From positions 1 through 29,348 of the forward strand of contig DASVRP010000002.1 of assembly GCA_036388555.1 (NCBI GenBank): a stretch of DNA of 29,348 nucleotides, given 5' to 3'. Below are positions 7,859 through 15,177 of this stretch, one piece after another. The DNA comes from UBA4665 sp036388555. GTDB taxonomy: Bacteria > Patescibacteriota > Saccharimonadia > Saccharimonadales > UBA4665. The position numbers and the translations under genes are program-made. Under the pieces are notes generated by a model, which saw nothing but the letters and a program-made list of their open reading frames with translations, made no database searches and was not told where the DNA came from. Numbering within the stretch: the first letter of the stretch is position 1; every line of letters begins with the position of its first letter.

Positions 7859-9568
7859 ATGGATATACATCGCCCCCGCCCACGCCCATCGCAGCAACCG
7901 AAAGCCATCGATGGTTTCTATTCGAAGCCGTCGGGCAGCGCGCCCCGTGGCCGCCGTCCGCAGCCGCCGACGGCCCCGCCGGTCCGCAGCCGGGTCGACA
8001 GTTTCAACCGCACCGAGGGCTTCCATGCCGCACCGCGGCGGGCGGCCGGACCGACCGTCAAGGCACCGACGAGTACGATAGGTACCCAGTCCTTTCCTAA
8101 ACAGAATTTCGCCAAGCAGTTCGACGAAGCACCGGCCCGCGGCCGCACGGCCCGGAAGGCAACTAAGCAGGCGGCCCGCGGCCGTTCGAATGCACGGGGG
8201 GCCAAGCTGCCGCTGACCAGGATGCAGAAGTTCCGCAAGCTGGCCTTCCGCACCACGGCCGTGATGCTGTTGTTGGTGCTTGTCGGTGGCGGCCTGTTGG
8301 TCGGCAAGGGTTATTTTAAATTACGGAAGGTCTTCGACGGTAGCTCTTCGGCGGCCGCCCTCCAATCGAACGTCGACCCGACCAAGCTGAAGGGCGAGGG
8401 CGACGGCCGAATCAACATCATGCTGCTCGGCGTCGGTGGTGCGGCGCACAGCGGTGGTGACCTGACCGACACCATCATGATCGCCAGCGTCGACCCGATC
8501 AACAATCAGGCGGTCCTGTTCAGTGTCCCGCGTGACCTATGGGTCAAGATGCCGAACAATTTCATCTCGAATTATCAGAAGATCAACGCCGCCTACGAGA
8601 GTGGCAAGTACAAGTTCCTCGGCCAGCAGCAGAGCGGCAATGGCAACAAGCAGGCTATCAACGCCGGTTTCCAGGCGGCAGACAGTACCGTGGAGCGGGT
8701 GATGGGAGTACCGATCCATTACAACATACTCGTCGATTTCCAGGCTTTCCGCCAGGCGATCGACACCGTTGGCGGCGTCAAAATCGACGTCAAGGAACAG
8801 CTGCGTGACCCGACCATGGCGTGGGAAAATGGCTGGAACCCGGTGCTGGCCCCCGTCGGCGTCAACCACTTCGACGGCAAGAAAGCCCTCAACTACGTCC
8901 GTTCCCGCGAGACCAGCTCCGACTTCGCCCGCTCACAGCGGCAGCGTGAAGTTATGGTAGCCCTGAAGGACAAGGTCATGAACATGGGGACGCTCAGCAA
9001 CCCGGTCAAGCTATCCAACCTGCTCAGCAACTTCGGTGACAATGTCCAGACGGACATCAGTATTTCCGACATGACCCGTATGTCGACCATCATGAAGAAG
9101 ATTCCGAACAACCAGATCCAGTCAGTCGGGCTGGCTGACGAACCGAATAACTTCCTGGCAAGCGGCAACGTCAACGGCATGTCAGTGCTGCAGCCCAAGG
9201 CCGGGCTCGAGGATTATACCAAGATACAGACCTTCGTCCGCTCCAAGCTGAAGGACGGTTACATCGCCAAGGAGAACGCCAACATCAGCGTCCTGAACGG
9301 CACTGTCGTACCGGGACTGGCGACAGAGAAGGGCGATGAGCTCAAGTCCTACGGCTACAATGTCGGCAAGGTCGACAACGCGCCGACGCCGGATTACGAC
9401 GTCACGACCATCTATGACCTGAGTGGCGGCTCCAAGAAATACACCCTTAATTACCTCAAGAAGCGCTACGACGTCCAGACGGTCAAGACGACCCTGCCAC
9501 CCGGAATTGTACGCGGGGCCGAAAATATTGTTATAATACTGGGTCATGATGCCACCCTCACACGATAA
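7859..9568 (+). CDS. LytR-CpsA-Psr (LCP) family cell-wall polymer transferase with LytR_C domain
   Basis: LCP enzymes transfer lipid-linked anionic polymers or glycans onto peptidoglycan at the outer face of the membrane. The protein has a long basic, Pro/Arg-rich cytoplasmic N-terminus (1-128), one membrane helix about 131-149, and an LCP catalytic domain about 180-400 with INIMLLGVGG, the aspartates in GGDLTDTIMIASVDP, the conserved arginine in FSVPRDLWV (R225), VDTVGG-type text (IDTVGGVKIDV) and ALNYVRSRETSSDFARSQRQ. A LytR_C domain follows at about 455-560 (ANISVLNGTVVPGLA and later). The length of 569 is at the upper end because of the N-terminal tail. The last 23 bases overlap the next gene, whose promoter lies inside this coding region. 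Confidence 0.93.
   Translation: MDIHRPRPRPSQQPKAIDGFYSKPSGSAPRGRRPQPPTAPPVRSRVDSFNRTEGFHAAPRRAAGPTVKAPTSTIGTQSFPKQNFAKQFDEAPARGRTARKATKQAARGRSNARGAKLPLTRMQKFRKLAFRTTAVMLLLVLVGGGLLVGKGYFKLRKVFDGSSSAAALQSNVDPTKLKGEGDGRINIMLLGVGGAAHSGGDLTDTIMIASVDPINNQAVLFSVPRDLWVKMPNNFISNYQKINAAYESGKYKFLGQQQSGNGNKQAINAGFQAADSTVERVMGVPIHYNILVDFQAFRQAIDTVGGVKIDVKEQLRDPTMAWENGWNPVLAPVGVNHFDGKKALNYVRSRETSSDFARSQRQREVMVALKDKVMNMGTLSNPVKLSNLLSNFGDNVQTDISISDMTRMSTIMKKIPNNQIQSVGLADEPNNFLASGNVNGMSVLQPKAGLEDYTKIQTFVRSKLKDGYIAKENANISVLNGTVVPGLATEKGDELKSYGYNVGKVDNAPTPDYDVTTIYDLSGGSKKYTLNYLKKRYDVQTVKTTLPPGIVRGAENIVIILGHDATLTR
9529..9537 (+). promoter_or_regulatory. Extended -10 promoter inside the 3' end of the LCP gene
   Basis: TGTTATAAT: TG, one base, then a perfect TATAAT at 9532-9537. 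Eight bases separate it from ATG 9546, so a transcript from here would be leaderless. A TTG-containing -35 (9507-9512) is 19 bases away, longer than ideal. Confidence 0.55.
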
Positions 9569-10379
9569 CCTCGGTAACCTTACCCAGGAAGCCCCCAGAA
9601 CCGGCGTCGTACACGGCCTGAAGAAAAAGATGAAACCGGCGTCCGGAATCGCCCCCTTCATCCATGTCCTGTTCCGGATCGCGTTGCCGATAGTCATCTT
9701 CGTACTGTCTTCGCTGGGTATCGGTATCTGGCTGCCGCTGCTGGTCATATTCCTCAGCAAATGGCGCATCTTCGCCGTCCGGCCACGTTTCTGGCCGGCC
9801 AACCTGCGTGCTAACGCCATCGATATCATGGTCGGCATCGCCATCGTAGTGTTCATGGGACATACCGACAGCCTGACCATCCGCCTTGGCTGGGCGGCGG
9901 TCTACGGGCTCTGGCTGCTCTTCATCAAGCCGCGCTCCGGCATCCTGCCGGTGTCATTGCAGTCGGGGATCGGCCAGCTGGCCGGCCTGATGGCACTGTT
10001 CATCGCCTGGGCCGACGGTCCGTTGCTCGGCCTGGTGGCCGCCACCGGCCTCATCTGCTATCTGTCCGCCCGGCATTTCTTCGACGCCTACAGCGAGCCG
10101 TACGCCCGTATGCTGTCATATCTCTGGGCGTACTTCGGCGCAGCTGTCATGTGGGTCCTTGGGCATCTGCTGATCGTCTACCCGCAGCCTGACGGCCCCG
10201 TCGCCCAGCCGACGGTACTGTTATCGGTCATCGGCTACACCCTCGGTGCGATATATTATCTTGGACATTTCGACAAGCTGTCGACGTTGGTGAAACGTGA
10301 GATCATCTTCTTGTGCTGCGGTGCAGTATTGCTACTGCTGGCGTCGCTGTACTACGAAGGCCTCCATCTCATCGTCTAG
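9546..10379 (+). CDS. Polytopic membrane protein of unknown function
   Basis: A 277-residue protein with a short polar N-terminus (1-35) and about seven or eight hydrophobic segments (for example 41-72, 91-106, 113-128, 142-160, 162-176, 187-211, 225-243 and 255-270). No catalytic or transport motif is recognisable; there is a scatter of His and Trp but no conserved signature I know. It overlaps the end of the LCP gene by 23 bases in another frame and precedes htrA, so an envelope role is plausible by context only. The start ATG 9546 is preceded by a TATAAT box and no Shine-Dalgarno. Confidence 0.75.
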   Translation: MMPPSHDNLGNLTQEAPRTGVVHGLKKKMKPASGIAPFIHVLFRIALPIVIFVLSSLGIGIWLPLLVIFLSKWRIFAVRPRFWPANLRANAIDIMVGIAIVVFMGHTDSLTIRLGWAAVYGLWLLFIKPRSGILPVSLQSGIGQLAGLMALFIAWADGPLLGLVAATGLICYLSARHFFDAYSEPYARMLSYLWAYFGAAVMWVLGHLLIVYPQPDGPVAQPTVLLSVIGYTLGAIYYLGHFDKLSTLVKREIIFLCCGAVLLLLASLYYEGLHLIV

Positions 10380-10428
10380 CCCCGGCGATCCACATAGAAA
10401 CGGTTCAGCTATTTTTCATGAATCCGGC

Positions 10429-10434
10429 TATAAT
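10429..10434 (+). promoter_or_regulatory. -10 element of the htrA promoter
   Basis: TATAAT at 10429-10434 gives a leader of about 50 bases that carries a strong AAGGAGG at 10478-10484, six bases before ATG 10491. The -35 is not obvious. Confidence 0.6.
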
Positions 10435-10490
10435 AAGGTACATAAGAGACAACGACGTACCGCCCAGGTACGGATAAAAGGAGGATGATT

Positions 10491-11840
10491 ATGGCTGATG
10501 CCGCTGACCGTCTGCCTGCAGACGATAAACTTGACGACGACCAGGTGGTACCGGTTGCCACCCAAGACCAGGCCCATACAAGGGCAGAGGCGTTGCCACA
10601 TACCCCGGCGACTGTCTCGTCCCGCCGCAGCTCTTCCGCCCCCAGCCCCGACGGCCAGAACCGCGACGGCCTGCGGCGCTTCAAGCTGCTGCTGGCGACG
10701 TTCGCGTTCATGACCAGCCTGGCTGCCGGCTTCGTCGGCGGGTGGTTCGGCGCCAACAGCCGCGGGGAGAACGGCGACTTCATCGGTACGGCGACGACTG
10801 CCAGCCAGCAGCGCCTGGCAGCCAGCGAGAGCCAGCTGATCTCATCGATCGCCAAGAATGTCGGCCCAAGCGTCGTATCGATCGACGTCATCAGCCAGTC
10901 CGAGCCTGTCCGGAATGATTTCTTCGGTACCCTCCAGCCGTCACGGCCCCAGGAAGCCGCCGGAACCGGTATCATCATCTCCTCCGAAGGCCTTGTCATC
11001 ACCAACCGCCACGTCGTACAGGCCGGGGCGACCGATGTGAACATCACGCTGTCAGACGGCACGCAGTTGGATGACGTCGAAGTCGTCGGCCGCACCAGCG
11101 ACAACGACAGCCTGGACATCGCCTTCCTGAAGATCGGCGACACCGAAGGCCACAAGCTGACGCCGGCCCAGATCGGCGATTCCAACAAGGTCCAGGTCGG
11201 CGACACCGTCGTCGCCATCGGTAACGCCCTCGGCCAGTTCAACAACACCGTCACTTCCGGCATCATCTCCGGCTACGGCCGTTCGGTGCAGGCCGGTGAC
11301 GACAGTGGCAACACTGTCGAAAACCTCAACGACCTGTTCCAGACCGATGCTGCGATAAACCAGGGAAACTCCGGCGGCCCGCTGGTCAACAGCGCCGGCC
11401 AGGTCATCGGCATCAACACCGCCGTGTCAGGGCAGGGGCAGAACATCGGCTTCGCAATCCCGATCAACGACGTCAACGGGCTCATCAAGCAGGTCCTCAA
11501 GAACGGCAAGTTCGAGCGTTCCTACCTTGGTGTCCGCTACATCCCGCTGACATCGGCAGTCGCCAAGGAGCTCAAGCTGGACGTCAATAACGGGGCCTAC
11601 ATCCAGGAATCATCCGACGGTGCCGCACCATCCGTCATCCCGGGCAGCCCGGCAGACAAGGCCGGCCTGAAGCCGAAGGACATCATCACCCACGTCGACG
11701 GCACCAAGATCGACCAGGGCCGCAGCCTGACCTCCCTCGTCGGCCGCAAAGCCGTCGGCGACACCGTCAAACTGACAGTCCTGCGCGACGGCAAATCAAT
11801 CAAAGTCGACGCCGTCGTCGGGGCAGCTCCCAACAGCTAA
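10491..11840 (+). CDS. htrA: HtrA/DegP-like membrane-anchored serine protease with one PDZ domain
   Basis: An envelope protease and chaperone for misfolded exported proteins. Numbered from ATG 10491: an acidic, polar cytoplasmic tail (1-60), one membrane helix about 65-87, and a trypsin-like domain about 115-315 with the triad H174 (TNRHVV), D209 (LDIAFLK) and S294 (QGNSGGP). One PDZ domain spans about 335-445, with the ligand-loop text GSPADKAGLKPKDIITHVDG. ATG 10491 is chosen over the in-frame ATG at 10485 because the AAGGAGG ends at 10484, giving the usual six-base spacing only for 10491. The architecture matches Gram-positive HtrA and actinobacterial PepD types. Confidence 0.95.
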   Translation: MADAADRLPADDKLDDDQVVPVATQDQAHTRAEALPHTPATVSSRRSSSAPSPDGQNRDGLRRFKLLLATFAFMTSLAAGFVGGWFGANSRGENGDFIGTATTASQQRLAASESQLISSIAKNVGPSVVSIDVISQSEPVRNDFFGTLQPSRPQEAAGTGIIISSEGLVITNRHVVQAGATDVNITLSDGTQLDDVEVVGRTSDNDSLDIAFLKIGDTEGHKLTPAQIGDSNKVQVGDTVVAIGNALGQFNNTVTSGIISGYGRSVQAGDDSGNTVENLNDLFQTDAAINQGNSGGPLVNSAGQVIGINTAVSGQGQNIGFAIPINDVNGLIKQVLKNGKFERSYLGVRYIPLTSAVAKELKLDVNNGAYIQESSDGAAPSVIPGSPADKAGLKPKDIITHVDGTKIDQGRSLTSLVGRKAVGDTVKLTVLRDGKSIKVDAVVGAAPNS

Positions 11841-11873
11841 ATCCACCCAACGCCAGCTATTCCAAAAGTAGGA

Positions 11874-11902
11874 TTGCGTTTATGCTAAAAATGTGCTAGA
11901 AT
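11874..11902 (+). promoter_or_regulatory. Promoter of the tandem unknown genes
   Basis: TTGCGT (11874-11879), a 17-base spacer and TAGAAT (11897-11902), with TG one base before the -10. The start near 11909 gives a leader of about 4 bases before ATG 11913. Confidence 0.7.
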
Positions 11903-11912
11903 AGTTTTAATT

Positions 11913-12590
11913 ATGAAATTTCATTATATCGAGCACAATCGAGATGTTATCGATGGGATTGATGTGGACGAATTGAGCGGTTTGAAAATCACTCAATCGT
12001 CAAAGCCGCGCAATGGGGTTGTTTTCCATACACTTGGTGAAATAACCGTTGAGGGTGAGCCATTGCATCTGGGTATCAAGACAGCGGTCGATACTGCTGC
12101 TACGAAGGCATCAGACGCGGATCTTTTGAGCAGAGAATTGCCAATAGCTAGCGTCATCGCATCCGCTGCTCCCGAAATCACATCGCTACTCCCTAAAGTA
12201 TTCGGTAGGATTATGCTCGATGGTGACACTAAGCCAGTCGGCATGCTGGTAGAAGATTCAACGCAGGGCGGAGAACTACCTATACATACCCGTACGGTTT
12301 CAACTGAAGTCCAGAACATTATTGAAGATGCTGTCTGTGAGCCAGGCCGTGAAGTGATAGATGATTTTTTCGGAAATGGACGCTTGGAGGTGACGATGGC
12401 GTACAGCGTCGGAGGTGAGGAACGAATCTTAGATTTCACACCAAATCCTCTACGGCCAAAGGGTTACCGTCGGCTCGGGTACAAAGAGCATATAGATGCC
12501 GTTGAGCAGTCGCTCGATGAACTAACTATCGTAGTCGACCCCGCTACGACCCTGGGTCGAAGTTTGAGAAACACGAGGCGACCTGAATAG
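11913..12590 (+). CDS. Unknown protein, first of a paralogous tandem pair
   Basis: A 225-residue soluble protein without a signal or membrane segment. It shares a clear common core with the next gene: a strand pair around LGEITVEGEPLHLGIKTA, a DxxLLxxELP segment, PEIxxxLP, a G-x-L-x-E-D-x-x-x-GG turn (GMLVEDSTQGG) and a C-terminal GGEERILDFTPNPLR. The order hydrophobic strand, acidic hinge-like turn, helices and then a strand ending in D-x-TPNP loosely recalls a degenerate protein-kinase-like C-lobe, but no catalytic loop is visible and I do not assign one. Codons are more A/T-ending than in the flanking genes. It has a near-leaderless promoter and no Shine-Dalgarno. Confidence 0.75.
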   Translation: MKFHYIEHNRDVIDGIDVDELSGLKITQSSKPRNGVVFHTLGEITVEGEPLHLGIKTAVDTAATKASDADLLSRELPIASVIASAAPEITSLLPKVFGRIMLDGDTKPVGMLVEDSTQGGELPIHTRTVSTEVQNIIEDAVCEPGREVIDDFFGNGRLEVTMAYSVGGEERILDFTPNPLRPKGYRRLGYKEHIDAVEQSLDELTIVVDPATTLGRSLRNTRRPE

Positions 12591-12591
12591 A

Positions 12592-13158
12592 ATGAAAAGC
12601 CCATACTTACAACGTTGCAGCGATCTGGCAGGCTCGGTACCGGTAGACGGCATTGAAGATATTGTTTTTGAGCAACCATCCCAGACTGGTAATCAGTCCG
12701 CATTCTATCCACTGGCTGAAGTAATGGTTGATGACGAACAGAGTATGTATTTAGGACTCAAAGTACCACGCGGTTTTCAGACTCGCCGAGGTCGTGATGA
12801 TCGTTTACTCGAGGAACTGCCAGCCGCAGCTTATCTGGCGGACAATGTCCCTGAAATCAATGGGCATCTGCCTGGATTACTCGCAAACTTAAGTATTCAA
12901 GGCCGTCCTGTGGCTGTCCTGACAGAAGATGCTAGCCTTGGCGGTCAAAAGAATGTAGCAAGTCGCCCTGTCTCGGACGCTACTCGTGAGCTTCTCAGAA
13001 ATGGCCTCTGCGATGATGGAGAGAACCTTACTGATTATTTGTATACCGACAAGTTACATGGATCTATGGGATTCGATGTCGCAGGAGAAGAACGTATTCT
13101 AGACCTCACCCCCAATCCAATACGGGAAGAGGTACAACGGATTCATACAGAGCTTTAG
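12592..13158 (+). CDS. Unknown protein, second of a paralogous tandem pair
   Basis: A 188-residue protein that aligns along most of its length with its upstream neighbour: LAEVMVDDEQSMYLGLKV, RLLEELPAAA, PEINGHLPGLL, VAVLTEDASLGGQ and AGEERILDLTPNPIREE all have counterparts in the same order. It lacks the roughly 35-residue C-terminal extension of the first copy. Its ATG lies one base after the first gene's stop and has no strong Shine-Dalgarno, so expression by translational coupling is likely. Similar A/T-ending codon use suggests that the pair arose by tandem duplication or was acquired together. It converges on prmC with a 72-base gap. Function unknown. Confidence 0.75.
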   Translation: MKSPYLQRCSDLAGSVPVDGIEDIVFEQPSQTGNQSAFYPLAEVMVDDEQSMYLGLKVPRGFQTRRGRDDRLLEELPAAAYLADNVPEINGHLPGLLANLSIQGRPVAVLTEDASLGGQKNVASRPVSDATRELLRNGLCDDGENLTDYLYTDKLHGSMGFDVAGEERILDLTPNPIREEVQRIHTEL

Positions 13159-13230
13159 TTGCAGAAGTTGCCGTCGAACAACAAGCTTTATCTGTAGAAA
13201 TATCGCCACATTCATTGCTTGCCCGTAGTA

Positions 13231-14067
13231 TCAGACGTGCATATATGTCTGAACAAAATCGTCGTTACGCGTAAGTCGATAGTTATTTTTAGCGGCGATA
13301 CCTGCCAATGATCCATGTTGCTCCGGCAAAGCCTCCGTCAATATGTAGGTGGGACGTCGGGCGAGCTGCGATACTTGTTCAAATAAGTTCCGGTATAGAT
13401 CTAACCCGTCCTTGCCTCCGAAGATAGCGAGCGGAGGCTCTTTGGCTGCGGCTTGGTTTATGTGAAAGCTCTGCGGGACATACGGCAGGTTGCACAGCAG
13501 GGCATGTATGTCGCCCGTATCCGCCGCGGCAAGTGCTAATCCGGCCAGCAGTGGTTCCAGCAGATTGCCCTCTGCAAATGTAATCTTAGCACCGTGCCGC
13601 TCGGCGTTCTGCCGTGCCACCTCCAGACATTCGGCATCTATATCGATGGCCATGACAGGGTTCTGTGGCAGCTCGCATGCTGCCGTGACCGCCAGGGCAC
13701 CAGACCCGGTACCGACATCGACGATCAAACGGTTGGGCGTGGCAGGCAGACCGAGCAACATGGTGACCATCGTTTCGGTCTCCGGACGAGGCTCAAGCAC
13801 ATGCTGGTTAACGATGAACTCCCGTCCGTAGAATTCTGTCCGGCCGCGGATGTAGGCCAGCGGTTCGTGGGTATAGCGCCGCGCTAGCTGCGCCTGTAGC
13901 GTCTCCAGCTGCGATTCCGTTAGTTCGCGGTCAAGATGCGCCAACAGCAGGGCACGGTCGAGCCCCAGGCAATCCTCGAGCAGCACGAGGGCGTCAAGCC
14001 GCGCGGTCTCGATGCTGGCATCCGAAAGCGTACGCACCGTATCTGTCAGCCAGTTACCGATATTCAT
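13231..14067 (-). CDS. prmC: Release factor N5-glutamine methyltransferase (PrmC/HemK) with NLPY in place of NPPY
   Basis: Methylates the GGQ glutamine of class I release factors using S-adenosylmethionine. It has a helical N-terminal domain (1-75), then a Rossmann methyltransferase with the SAM motif VDVGTGSGALAV near residues 116-127 and an acidic strand end in MAIDIDAECLEVA. The substrate-glutamine motif, usually NPPY, reads CNLPYVP here: the first Pro is replaced by Leu while Asn and Tyr are kept. The length of 278 is normal. The rpmE-prfA-prmC order is preserved on this strand, but a plus-strand gene separates prmC from prfA. A TATGAT -10 lies 11 bases before the start codon. Confidence 0.93.
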   Translation of the reverse strand: MNIGNWLTDTVRTLSDASIETARLDALVLLEDCLGLDRALLLAHLDRELTESQLETLQAQLARRYTHEPLAYIRGRTEFYGREFIVNQHVLEPRPETETMVTMLLGLPATPNRLIVDVGTGSGALAVTAACELPQNPVMAIDIDAECLEVARQNAERHGAKITFAEGNLLEPLLAGLALAAADTGDIHALLCNLPYVPQSFHINQAAAKEPPLAIFGGKDGLDLYRNLFEQVSQLARRPTYILTEALPEQHGSLAGIAAKNNYRLTRNDDFVQTYMHV

Positions 14068-14078
14068 CCAATTACTGT

Positions 14079-14084
14079 ATCATA
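14079..14084 (-). promoter_or_regulatory. -10 element of the prmC promoter
   Basis: TATGAT on the minus strand, 11 bases before the prmC ATG (A at 14067). The predicted leader is 4-5 bases without a Shine-Dalgarno. A separate promoter is expected because prmC is cut off from prfA by an opposing gene. Confidence 0.5.
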
Positions 14085-14095
14085 CCGGGTATTTG

Positions 14096-14124
14096 TTGAC
14101 ATCGGACGCCTCATATAGTTTGAT
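14096..14124 (+). promoter_or_regulatory. Possible promoter of the membrane-anchored gene at 14167
   Basis: A perfect TTGACA (14096-14101) with TTTGAT (14119-14124) at a 17-base spacing. The alternative TATAGT (14114-14119) is only 12 bases away, too close. The leader carries AAGGGAG before ATG 14167. Confidence 0.45.
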
Positions 14125-14166
14125 TGGTGTACATAGCAGCGTAGCGATAGTGTAAGGGAGTCTCAT

Positions 14167-15174
14167 ATGGGTCATAGTCTTGAAGCTAATATTCCAGTCG
14201 ATAGCCAACATGACGAACGGGGAAGCGTAAATGTCAGGGTGGGAGTCGGCCTTGGGGTCCTAGCACTAGTCGGCGTGGGAGCGGTGGTAGCCTATCAAAA
14301 AATAACTGATCTAGCACCGGAAGAAGTCGGCACATCTAGAAATAGCCGCATCAATGTCAACCGCGACGACCTGATCCCGGTAGATTTAGAGTGCAAATCG
14401 CTCAACCTGTTTAACACCGACGGCAGCGCAGCAAATACCGATTTCCGTATCGCCGGAATTACATTGCCGGGCCATTTTGCGGAGATGGAAGTCGGCCGGT
14501 TCACCAAGGACGGATGCGTCGATGCCTCGGGTATCACCGTACGGCAGGCTGAGAGCAGCCGCGATGCGCTCGATGTCGACATAGAACTGTCATCTATCCG
14601 GTTCAATACCAAGATGCAGCCCGAAACGCTGATAGTAGAGAAGGATGATCCCCAGACACGATTACGCGAATCGGTGGGTGATGGTGTGTCAGCGGTCTTC
14701 GAGCTCGGCTGCCGGGCTATCGACAGCGGCCTGAAAGAGGCAGTTCGGATTCCCGGTACCGACCATTGGATCGATCGAAGCGACTGTGACAGATTCGCCA
14801 AATGGTCAAATTGGAATTCCCGTAAGGAAGCCCAGCTGCACCAAGCGCTCATCGCTGCGGTAACGGCCCATATACAGGAGACCTGTGGCGCCGAAGGCTG
14901 GAAGACGGAAAAGCAGGCTGTAATCGATAGTTACAAACTGCGGGCATTCCGCAAAGGTACCAACCCCGACCTTATAAAAGTCAATTTTACTGATGGTGGG
15001 AAGATTTCGAGCAAAATGCCGAATTTCAAGCAGAGTACCGACGACATATTGCGCCAGCGTGACGGCTATAAGGTCACCTTGGACAGTCCGGAACTTAAGT
15101 TCGAGCTCAAAGAGTGCACGAATATGGATACCTACGAACGGCCGAAGGAGCTCGTTGGCAAGGCACTGAATTAG
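14167..15174 (+). CDS. Single-pass membrane-anchored protein of unknown function
   Basis: A 335-residue protein with a polar N-terminus (1-20), one membrane helix about 24-42 (VGVGLGVLALVGVGAVVAY) and an extracytoplasmic part of about 290 residues. That part is rich in charged residues and carries several cysteines (in LECKSLNLF, KDGCVDAS, ELGCRAID, RSDCDRF, QETCGAEG and LKECTN), which could pair. No known domain is recognised. The start is supported by AAGGGAG about 7 bases upstream of ATG 14167. It is inserted, in opposite orientation, between prfA and prmC, and it ends 3 bases from the prfA stop. Confidence 0.75.
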   Translation: MGHSLEANIPVDSQHDERGSVNVRVGVGLGVLALVGVGAVVAYQKITDLAPEEVGTSRNSRINVNRDDLIPVDLECKSLNLFNTDGSAANTDFRIAGITLPGHFAEMEVGRFTKDGCVDASGITVRQAESSRDALDVDIELSSIRFNTKMQPETLIVEKDDPQTRLRESVGDGVSAVFELGCRAIDSGLKEAVRIPGTDHWIDRSDCDRFAKWSNWNSRKEAQLHQALIAAVTAHIQETCGAEGWKTEKQAVIDSYKLRAFRKGTNPDLIKVNFTDGGKISSKMPNFKQSTDDILRQRDGYKVTLDSPELKFELKECTNMDTYERPKELVGKALN

Positions 15175-15177
15175 GAT

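Noticed and set aside
9182..9880. A 232-codon antisense open frame opposite the LCP gene and the following membrane-protein gene
   Set aside because: Shadow of the real coding frames; no family match and no promoter.
10409..11266. A long antisense open frame (285 codons) opposite htrA
   Set aside because: It is opposite a well-conserved gene with intact catalytic motifs, its translation is low-complexity Ser/Arg/Pro text typical of antisense GC-rich frames, and it has no promoter or Shine-Dalgarno.
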